Position numbers and translations under genes: made by a program
Assembly: GCF_945859705.1 (NCBI RefSeq)
Contig: NC_079136.1
Coordinates: 115,379,028 to 115,443,027 of the forward strand
Direction of reading: 5' to 3'
Length of the DNA stretch: 64,000 bases
Source: Episyrphus balteatus
Taxonomy: Eukaryota > Arthropoda > Insecta > Diptera > Syrphidae
Shown: positions 35,001 to 43,845 of the stretch, piece after piece
How positions within the stretch are numbered: position 1 is the first letter of the stretch
How the letters are laid out: every line of letters begins with the position of its first letter
Notes under the pieces: model-generated
Databases searched by the model: none
What the model was told of the DNA's origin: nothing
The model's input: the letters and a program-made list of their open reading frames with translations, nothing else

Positions 35001-37989
35001 TATATACAAATGGTTCAAATCGGCTGTCACGAGAAATTCATAATAAAAAAAAAAAAAAAAATGGTTCTATGGCAGCTACCGTTGATAACAGTACAATATT
35101 ATATATATTGTTATTTTTCCCTGAAAAACCCTGTTTTGTTACATTTAAATTGTAATATCTTTCGTTCTAATTTCACTTTTGGAAATCTTTATACATTTTT
35201 GAACACCATACAATTTTTTTTTCGGGATGCTGCTCTGAAATAAAAGTAAGAAATTGAGTTTTTATAAAACATCAAACTGTTAATTAATTTGCAGCAAAAT
35301 GGCGTATGAAATAAAAAATATTTTGATTAATTAATTATTTCCTATTATTAGGCAACGTTTTAGTGGAAGAATTGTAAAAAACAAAAATCAATTATGAGCG
35401 GAGGTAGCAAAATACTGATGCAAAGTCGGCATTTTTCGAAATTTCACAAAAACTGCATTAAATCGAAAACCGTAAGGATTTGGGGTGAACAAGTTACCAA
35501 ATTCTGAGAGCCCTTAAGTTGGCCTATCAGCATATTTCGTTTGATCCATTACTTTTGGGACACCCTGTATAAAAGGTGCCTTTAGTCCTACAAAAATTTC
35601 TATTTTCACTGTAGAGAATCACCCAAGGCTGTAGCTCGAGGTACATACAGACAGGCAGAATGGCGGGACCCACTTTTTTGGCATTCTCCATCATCGTAAT
35701 GTCATGTCTGATTGTTATCTCGGATTCCATTTTTTTAAGCTCTCCAGAAAAACTACAACAATTACATTTTTCTTAGACATCATTTTTGTATTGTACTACA
35801 ACCAGATTCAAAAGGGATATACAGATTGGTATTCTTTTATAAAATGGCCTATTATATTATTTGTTAGCAGCTTTTGATCTCTCCAAACTCACATCCGAAA
35901 CTATAGCAATGTATTTTAATTTTAATTTTCCTTTCCAGAATGCAAATCAGAGAAAAATAACTGGATATGTCTGCATTGCGGCGCAGTATTATGTGGCCGT
36001 TATGAGAAAGCTCATGCTCTGAGTCATTTTAAGGCGAAAAATCATAAAGTCTGTATGAATACTCTTGATTATTCTGTGTTTTGGTAAGTTTTTTAGATCA
36101 AAAACTGAAGCCATCACTTATCAAAATAAAAAAAAAAAACTTTCTAGTTATAAATGTGATGATTTTGTCATAAATGAAACAAATTCTGTCGAAGAAATTC
36201 GTCAAGAACTCAAAAGTGAAGATGATTCCTGTTCGGAGACATCATCTTCATCAAAATCACAACAAGAAACTGCAAGTGTTTCCTCAAATGACTCTGGCTG
36301 GGAAGACACTCCAAAACCAGGTAGAAAACTGCGACCACGTAAGCGAACAATTTCAAGTGAAAGTGGTGATAGTGCAGCGACACCCAAAAGGAAGTCACTT
36401 CGAAAGGTTTGCTATAAAGAAAAAAAAATGAAACATCTCAAAAAAATGTTTCTTTTGTAGGTTGTAGGATTAAGGAATTTAGGCAACACTTGCTTTATGA
36501 ATTCTGTTCTACAATCGCTAAGCCACATCAAAGAGTTTAGTTGTTATTTTAATGCACTTCCTTGTCTAGAGCCAAGTGGCAAACAAAAACAACAACGTGT
36601 CTATTGTTCACGTAGTCTAAAAGAAAGCATGAGCGATGCAAATGTTGTAGAAGAACTCCGCAAAGTCTTGTTAAATCTCAGCAAGGGTGGTGATGGCTCC
36701 AAAGCGATATCACCTGAATGTCTCTTTTTGGTCATTTGGAAGGTAGTTCCTCAATTCCGTGGTCATCGTCAACATGATGCCCATGAATTCTTACGCTACA
36801 TGCTGGACAGATTACATACCGAATTGCAACACCTCAGCATCGATGTAACACCTCTGTTGGCTGCTGCCGAGGGCAAAACTCCAACAATCATAGGAAGCAA
36901 TGGTAAGTCCATCGCTTATGGTGGAAATGTCAATTCAATTGGTTCGTCGTGCTACAAAGATGTTGTCTCATCATCATCATCATTCACTCTATCACAATCA
37001 TCATCATCTTCATCTGCATCTCCTTCTACACCAGCGAATAGCAATTACAAAGGTGGACGTAGTTCGATAGTGACAAATGTTTTCGGTGGAACCCTGCAGA
37101 GCGAAGTGCGTTGTCTAATTTGTGGCATGGAAAGCAAGAAACATGATCCTTTTCTCGATTTGTCCTTGGACATTCCAGAGAAATTCTATAAAGAATGTGT
37201 TGAATCATCATCATCGAGTAGTGGCAGCAATGGTGGAAGTTCAACATCACCATCAGGTAATAGTTCAACAGCAGAGCCAAAGGTTAAACCACTTTGTAAT
37301 ATCAGTGATTGCCTATCAAGTTTTACTGAGGTAAAATTAATGAATAGTAATTTGCCAGTTAGTTTATTTTACATTAAATTGTTTAAAGGTTGAAGAACTG
37401 GCCCAAAATGAGCTATACTACTGCAGTTCCTGCAAATGCAAGCAAAGGTCCACAAAACGTTTTTGGATCCGAAGGCTACCCAATGTCCTTTGTTTGCATA
37501 TAAAGCGTTTTAGATGGAATAATTTTTTCAGGTAAAAATTCGATAAATTCCCAGAAAAAAAGGAAAAACTATTTATCTTTTTTTTTTGTTTTTCAAGAAC
37601 CAAACTGGATTTGAGAATTTCATTTCCAATTAAATCGCTAGACATGTCCCAATATGTTCTGAATAACATGCCCGAAACAAGGAGAACCAGCCAGTCGTGT
37701 AATGTCTACGATTTGGCAGCTGTAATTGTACATCATGGAAATGGGTTTGTTTTTAATTTCGAATTGACTGTATTTGTTAAATTGTTGTATTTTTTTCATT
37801 TGCAGTTCAAGTTGTGGTCATTATACATCTTTTGCAATAAACAATGGAACTTGGTTGCATTTCAATGATCACACTGTTAAGGAAGTTCCCTCATCGGCTG
37901 TGGCCGAATGTAAACCATACATACTCTTTTACATCAGGAGAGACATTAATGGAACTACAATCAACAGTTTGAATATTAAAAACTCATGA
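25735..37989 (+). CDS. USP3-like: USP3-type ubiquitin carboxyl-terminal hydrolase (7 coding exons)
   Basis: Cysteine protease that removes ubiquitin; USP3-type enzymes act on histones H2A/H2B in the nucleus. Exons I derive: 25735-26026, 35939-36083, 36148-36406, 36461-37330, 37389-37531, 37598-37744, 37806-37989. All junctions are GT-AG with matching phases, giving 679 residues. Domains in order: ZnF-UBP at about 3-150 (CPHLN, WKCSECKS, WICLHCGAVLCGRY, CYKCDDFV), an acidic Ser-rich linker, then the USP fold. The Cys box GLRNLGNTCFMNS places catalytic Cys at residue 243. QHDAHEF, the paired CxxC motifs and LCLHIKRF follow. The His box SSCGHY places His at 624, and WLHFND places Asp at 640. The protein is longer than human USP3 (about 520) because of low-complexity Ser/Thr/Gly inserts in exons 1 and 4. 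USP44/49 is the nearest alternative family; the block order and wording fit USP3 better. Confidence 0.9.
26027..26976 (+). other. USP3-like intron 1, 5' part
   Basis: No exon seen. Short frames are not conserved. A GTAGGTAG/CTAGGTGCTAGG-rich patch lies at 26770-26870. Confidence 0.45.
28503..28826. repeat. Element D: MITE 'GTCAGCTATTACATGAAGCC', copy 3, inside C
   Basis: Same TIRs as 17596-17943 and in the inverted-core orientation of copy 2. Shorter by the loss of part of the core. Confidence 0.85.
29089..29244 (-). pseudogene. BED-type zinc finger of a hAT transposase
   Basis: Minus-strand frame begins MKPRSWVWQYAHREG, then AYCDLC and GGTTGALGRHLKGLH. This is the BED finger pattern: aromatic residues, CxxC, then HxxxxH after a GGTT-x-L-x-RHL block. 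It is intact for about 52 codons and then runs into unrelated sequence. BED fingers are the N-terminal DNA-binding module of many hAT transposases and of domesticated ZBED proteins. Its place inside an 8-bp-TSD element argues for transposon origin rather than a host gene. Confidence 0.8.
30953..31075. repeat. Partial 'CACGGAGAAAA' repeat end
   Basis: CACGGAGAAAA followed by repeated TTAAATATACCAGAAAT-like units shared with 23430-23455. Confidence 0.6.
31229..32359. mobile_element. Element E: TIR element 'GGGTGTTTTCATAAACG' inside A
   Basis: Left GGGTGTTTTCATAAACGTC and right GACGTTTATGAAAACACCC, with further TTCATAAACGTC and CTGCAGAA/GCAGGCCT motifs repeated near both ends. No clear TSD. Interior interrupted by F. 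Confidence 0.65.
31493..32100. repeat. Element F: 'TTAGGGTGG' family piece inside E
   Basis: Opens TTAGGGTGGC and closes CACCACCCTAA, with further CCACCCTAAT and ATTAGGGTG copies inside (31571, 31868, 31973). Same end family as the foldback at 6850-9374. Confidence 0.55.
33328..34199 (+). other. USP3-like intron 1 between repeats
   Basis: No exon or repeat boundary recognised; a 62-codon frame at 33435-33623 has no recognisable features. Confidence 0.4.
34200..35735 (-). repeat. Dispersed repeat, longest copy (reverse orientation)
   Basis: Read on the minus strand it begins with GACATTACGATGATGGAGAA and a phrase translating HDITMMENAKKVGP, then GAGCTACAGCCT, later GGTTCTATGGCAG, and ends with blocks shared with 6311-6830. 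A forward copy starts at 63405 and runs off the window. Type unknown; the conserved translated phrase hints at a former coding end. Confidence 0.55.
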
Positions 37990-39264
37990 GATTAAACAGA
38001 AAAACAAAAATACAAAAAAAAAATATGATTTAAGACAGCAAACAAAATATTTCTTAGTTAGGTTTTAAGAGACTGATTTCCCCAAAACATGCATAACATA
38101 CATTAAATCCGCATTTTATAAATTTCTTTTTTGTTGTACTACTATTACCCCCCGCCCCAGATAACCTTTGTTTACATTTAATATTTCCTCCCTCTCCAAT
38201 TTATGATGACAAAAACCGATTTTTCTTTTTTTTGATTATTCTCACTGTTAGTTTTGTGTTTATATAGAACAGATAAAACCGATGAAAGTATTAATTGTAT
38301 ATATTAAAAAAAAAAAAGAAAAAGAAGACAAAATTCTAAATGACAGATAAAAAATTTTATTAAAACAAAATAAACTACAGAAGCCCAATAGCACAGACAA
38401 AACAAAAAATAAACTTGGTCTGTTTATTTTATGATATATTATGGCAATGCAATGTTTTATTTTTTTTTTCTCTAATTATTACAATATTCACAAAATACCT
38501 AAACATGCAATGAAAAAAAAAAGAAAGAAACATGAAAAAATTGTTAAGTTTATTGTGGAGCAGAAAAAAACTATAAATTTATCTCATAGACTAGACTCAT
38601 ATCGAGTCTTGTTTTCTCCATTAACAAAAAAATAAAACAAACAAAATTTAAAAAAAATAACTTTTGGCAAACCCAATATTTGGAATTAAAATTGAAAATA
38701 TATAAATTATTATCAAAATTATATCCCAGAAAAATAAAATATAATTAAAAAAATAAATAAAACATAAACAAAATTTAATGCAAAAAAAAAAACTATTAAT
38801 TGTCCTAATAAAACAATTAAGGAAATATATTAAACGAAAGATGTTTTGAGTTTTATTTTGAAAAAAAAACAAGGAAAGTTGTTCTGGGTGCGCTGAAAAT
38901 TAAATGGTGGCGTGATTTTCAAGAAAACCAGCTACAACCAAATTAGTACTTCATTAAGCACCTCAAAGTATGTATGAGAGCTATTGAATAATAATATCGT
39001 CACCGATTATCGTCTTTGACAATCATTTTGAAAATTACGAAATGAGTTCTCAAGGTATTTTGTTAGATGCCTAGGGGTGCTTTTGATGTCAAAAAAGGTT
39101 TTGTACACAAGCCGACATGCAATTTCTTTAACATCAATGAACAGTACATAACTATTACATCACTACCTGCATCGGGGGCACAAACTTTTCAAGTTAATTC
39201 AATTAATTGCTACAATTACATCAGGAAAGCTTTTGTGAGCATTGAAACAGAAGCACCTAGACTA
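37990..39264 (+). other. USP3-like 3' UTR and downstream
   Basis: AT-rich. Poly(A) signals are at 38369-38374 and 38408-38413, the latter followed by GT-rich sequence. Beyond that no gene; short frames to 39264 lack features. Confidence 0.5.
38369..38374 (+). terminator. Candidate AATAAA poly(A) signal of USP3-like gene
   Basis: First canonical AATAAA after the stop codon at 37987-37989, about 380 bases downstream. A second copy is at 38408-38413. Confidence 0.4.
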
Positions 39265-39325
39265 GACTTATTAAAAGACCGACTAAACTGTCGGCCAATA
39301 GAAAGTTTGTAGTGTGCGGGGGCTC
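39265..39325. repeat. End of a 'GAGCCCCCGCACACTAC' MITE
   Basis: Inverse of the right-hand neighbour's left arm; forms a near-perfect hairpin with 39341-39395 across a 15-base loop. Confidence 0.7.
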
Positions 39326-39341
39326 TAACCGAAACTATTTA

Positions 39342-39618
39342 GAGCCCCCGCACACTACAAACTTTCTATCGGCCGACAGTTTAGTCGGTCTCTTAATCAG
39401 TATCAAAATGTATGAAAGTGCGCACACTACAACGATTAAGTATCGGTCGATCAAAAAGTTTGTTTGATCGAAAAAAAAGTTTGTTTTGCTACACAATTGC
39501 CTTCAAACTAAAATGTTTCCTAGCGACCCGACTGTTTAGTCGGTTGCCTGTGCGCACACTAGGAGCCCAACCCGACTAAACTATCGGCCGATAAAAAGTC
39601 TGTAGTGTGCGGGGGCTC
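39342..39618. repeat. 277-bp MITE with TTA flanks
   Basis: Ends GAGCCCCCGCACACTAC and GTAGTGTGCGGGGGCTC, flanked by TTA (39339-39341, 39619-39621), a PIF/Harbinger-type TSD. Subterminal CCGACTAAACT.TCGGCCGAT is shared by both arms. Confidence 0.8.
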
Positions 39619-39872
39619 TTAAAGTAATGTGGTAACTCTCAGAGAGAAACCGATTGAAAATAAAGGTTGACTGTTATTTCTGTTCTCTGTCTCTGAGCTT
39701 AAAAAAGAAAAAATGTTTCTCTTGTCATTGGCTGTTTTTTTTTTTTTTTGTCTCAGAAGAAAGTTGATCATATAACAATACCTTAAAGTAAACATTTTCT
39801 TTTCTTTAATTTCTCTTCCTGGAAATAGTATTTTTAAATAAATTTACAAAAATGGCAATGTGATACCCATCG

Positions 39873-40753
39873 CACACTGGGGCCTACTATATGGGAGGGA
39901 TGCCCATAAGTCCATTTCTTAAATTATAACTTTTACGTTTTTTTGTGTTTTATTTCATGAGTATATGTGCTTCCCTATCTTTTTCTAAGCTTTATATCAT
40001 GAATTAAGCACAACAGCCTAAGAAGTGAAGCATCAAAGTGCAAAGTTTGATACCATTGATTTCATCCACTTTTAGTGGTTAATCATGGATATAATTTTTT
40101 TCTTCGTATTAAGTGAAAATAAAAATAACTAAAAATTATCAGCTATGGGCCAAGGTAAGTAGAGTTCACTGAAGTGTTTTTTAGAATTATACTTTTTAAA
40201 ATATCAGAGATATTTGAGGCTAAAGTCGGAGGTCTTTTTTCGAGAAATTATCGATTTTCATGGAAATGCGCAAGGTTCTTTTGAAACTATTGCCTGTTTA
40301 TAATGCATATAGGTACTCTTAACATAAAACTGAACTCAAAAGTAAACGCCTCCTGCGCATTTCCATGAAAATCGATAATTACTCGAAAAAAGACCTCCGA
40401 CTTTAGCCTCAAATATCTCAGATATTTTAAAAAGTATAATTCTAAAAAACACTTCAGTGAACTCTACTTACCTTGGCCCATAGCTGATAATTTTTAGTTA
40501 TTTTTATTTTCACTTAATACGAAGAAAAAATTTTTATCCATGATTAACCACTAAAACTGGATGAAATCAATGATATCAAACTTTGCACTTTGATGCTTCA
40601 CTTCTTAGGCTGTTGTGCTTAATTCATGATATAAAGCTTAGAAATAGATAGGGAAGCACATATACTCATGAAATAAAACAAAAAAAAAAGTAAAAGTTAT
40701 AATTTAAGAAATGGACTTATGGGCATCCCTCCAATATAGTAGGCCCCAGTGTG
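39873..40753. repeat. 881-bp near-perfect foldback with 5-bp TSD
   Basis: CACACTGGGGCCTACTATAT at the left end and its complement at the right. Arms of about 400 bp differ at only a few sites, around a loop near 40275-40350. Flanked by CATCG on both sides (39868-39872, 40754-40758). No ORF. High arm identity suggests recent origin or ongoing conversion. Confidence 0.85.
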
Positions 40754-41020
40754 CATCGCTTAATGGTGAGTATTTTTTTATTAAGTCTATTTTTCTGCAG
40801 ATATTGTTACTTTCCAGAACAGAAATGGGAAAGAAATTACTAATTCTAAGTTTTTTAGCTCTATATGGAAGATTTTAAGTTTAATTAAATTTTTTACGAA
40901 ACTCACCGCGTATTTATAAGAAATATTTAATTTTATTTCTTCGCCCCCCCCAACGCTTCGAAGAACTTTCAAGCTTCGTGGTCACGGGATTACAATGGGT
41001 TTGATGGATGTTGTTAAATG

Positions 41021-41638
41021 TTATTGTTTGTTCTCGATCGCACACGCAAGTTGTACCTGTGCGTAGTTGTTGGTGCATTTTCTATTGCAGTGGGTGATGA
41101 CGGGTTTTGTTCTTCTTGAATTGAACTTGTGTAGTCTTGTGTACACACAACGCTCACGACGCACGTCAGCTACTTCTGTGTTCATTCTTGTTGGTTTAAG
41201 CTTGCTTATCAGTGGGTCCCATGTTGTTGATAGTTTGAAGCTAGAATCGCGGTTGAAATTCTTGTGTTTTTTTATTTCTATAGCTTCTCTTACTATGCTG
41301 GGTACATAAAATCTTTGCGGCAATCGATTTGATTTGGGCTTCCATGCTCTTTGTCTTGAGCTGTTACCATTCTTTTTTAAAGTCATGTCTACATACTCTA
41401 ATTCCTCTTGTAGGTGATCAGGATCACATATTTTGTGTGCACGGTTTACTAGTGCCGATACTACAGACGTGAAATTAGAAGGATGGTGATGAGACGTGGC
41501 ATGGAGATTTCTGTCTGTATGAGTGTTTTTTCTATATACTGTATGTCCAATAGAACCATCATATCATTTTATCAACTTTACATCCAAAAAGGCCAAACAA
41601 TTTTCTTTTTCTATTGTGAATTTAACCTTTTCATGTAT
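41021..41638 (-). pseudogene. Penelope-like retroelement relic
   Basis: On the minus strand: AFLDVKLIK, then (after an in-frame TGA) YDGSIGHTVYRK, THTDRNLHATSHHHPSN, a 'SALVNRAHKICD' region and EELEYVDMTLKKNG. Then comes REAIEIKKH.NFNRDSSFKLSTTW. The first group is the end of the Penelope reverse transcriptase and the last is typical of the element's C-terminus near the GIY-YIG endonuclease. 5' truncation, the stop and absence of the RT core show it is dead. Confidence 0.8.
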
Positions 41639-41699
41639 CGAGTCGAGAGGATTTTATACCGTTGTACGTGTATCGATATCGAATACCTGTTTGGATGAC

Positions 41700-43400
41700 T
41701 AGTAGCTTTGAAAGTAAAATATTTCAATAAGAAAAAAGGTGCACATACGCCACAGTGACTGTTTAAAATTGAACTGAAGATTTTCTAGTTTTTACTGCTG
41801 ACCAAAAAATAATCGGCCCTAGCGATAAACATATGTATGAGGCAATTTGTAGAAGACATCATTATTAAAGTTCGGAAAGGTGCCGAAAGTTTGCAATAAA
41901 AAAAAATATTTATTTAAAAAGTACTCAAAGCAAAAAAAAATAATTCCTTTTATAGAAAATCACAAAATCCAGCTGAAAGTCCCTAATGTTTATGCTGTAC
42001 GCGAAAAACGCTATTTTGACATTTTCCATATTTCTCAAATGTAAATGTCTTAAAAAATTTTCCATTTTTTTTTCCAAATGTAAATATGTCTTCTAAACGA
42101 TTGTTCGTAGAAGTGTCATAATCTTTTTGGTAGGGAATCTCTAATCTCATACAGCTGCTATTCGATTCAATTGGCTTTGAAAAACTTATCTTTTGATTGC
42201 AAAGCGTTATTTCCGGCAGTTTGCAAAATAGGTTTGGTAAACTTTAAAAAGACCGATATTTTCCGCCTTTCAGACATGCTTTTCGTTGCAGACATGGGAT
42301 TGATGGGGACTTTTCGCAATACAAGGTTTCTACCAATTTATAAAATTTCACAATTATTTCTCCAACACTTTTCTTAATGTAAGAGTTACAGAAACCTACT
42401 TTAACTAAACTGATCAAATAGTTGATAACGAAAAACAGTTGCTCCTTTGAAAAAAAAAAAATCAAAGGACAGGAAATATGTAGGACTAAATAATTAAGTC
42501 TACGTCATGTTCTGGACGAAAACTTAGAAAGACGTGTAAAACAAGTAAGGGAAATTTTTCTAGGATGTAATAAAATCTATAAATTTGAAAGACTGTTTTT
42601 CCAGCTAACTAATCAGAGACTTGAAACTTGACACAAATTTTTAGTTCCACACGTTCTAAATCAAAAGTATGTATATCGTTTTACGAATGCATGGCTTACA
42701 TACGATTTAGTTGTTCTAATGATGAATTCCAAAAACATTCACAAATATAAAAAAAAAACAGTCACAGATAGATTCTGTGCTGTTTTTTTTTTTTTTTTTG
42801 ATTCGTAACAAGGCAACTACATGATGTAGGGTAGTACCTAGACCGCAAAACAGACTCAATAATTCGTGTATGACTCATTATATGGGGATCACTTTCACCT
42901 CGCAGCGAATTGAGAAAGTTTCTCCTCCCAGTTTGATGTCAGCCGTAGAGTTGCACAAGTTGAATGTCTGGTAGTATACACCGACTGGCAAAAGTAAAAA
43001 TGTTTTAACTTTTTAAACTCTCCATAGTGAGACCTTTAAACTGAAAAAATACAAAATTACTCAAGACCTCCTTTTTTTTGAAACATTTACAAGTTAAATA
43101 ATTAATTTTATTTTTTTTTTGTTTTAAAAGTTATTGTACACACTTACATTAGTTTAGTACATTGTACAATTTTTTTTTTTTATTTTTTTGTATATTTATT
43201 TATAAATATATACTTTTCAAATACAACTACATCTATATACTTGAATGCTGGAAAAAGTTAAAGAATAAAACAAGAAAAAAAAGGAAAGCAAAAAAAGAAT
43301 ACTTAAAAAGAACAAAAAATTAACAACAAAACAAACGAACAAAATTATGAAATAACCAAAAAAGAAATAAGAAAGTGTTTTTATGTAATAAATTAACACA
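41700..43400. other. Intergenic region between convergent genes
   Basis: No gene, RNA or clear repeat. Several short frames (42171-42377 and others) have no recognisable features. Candidate lid poly(A) signals on the minus strand lie at 43401-43406 and 43195-43200. Confidence 0.4.
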
Positions 43401-43845
43401 TTTATTTAATTATGGTTCTCAGTGTAAGGGCGAATAATATTTTATCTTGGTTTTTTTTTTTACAAAAAAATAAAAATAAAGTTTTAAAAAATAATAACAT
43501 ATTTCACAAATTTAAGAGAGGAATGCTTATTTTTTTTTTTTTAATTTTTCATAAATTGAGCAAATTCTCTCTTTCGTTTTTTTTCTTTTTCTCTTTGTTT
43601 TTTCTCTTTTCTTCTTTCTCAGCTGTGTACAAAAATATTATTATTAAAATAATAGATTAAACTCGAATTTAGGTAATATTTTTAATTTTAAAATGTGCTT
43701 ATGCTGGTTTCTGTTTTTCTTTTTTTTATATTTTTTAATTTTTTTTTTTTTGCATTTCTTAAACACACACAAAAAGTTAAAAGTAAAAATAAATGAAAAA
43801 AAAATTGTATGGTTTTGTTTTCTTTTTTTCGGCTGCTTACATCGC
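43401..43845 (-). other. lid: lid 3' UTR
   Basis: T/A-rich sequence after the TAG at 43846-43848. Minus-strand AATAAA at 43406-43401 is a plausible cleavage signal, but several AT-rich alternatives exist. Confidence 0.4.

Noticed and set aside
39067..39312. 81-codon plus-strand frame ending in a MITE
   Set aside because: The C-terminal part is the MITE arm; the N-terminal part has no recognisable feature.
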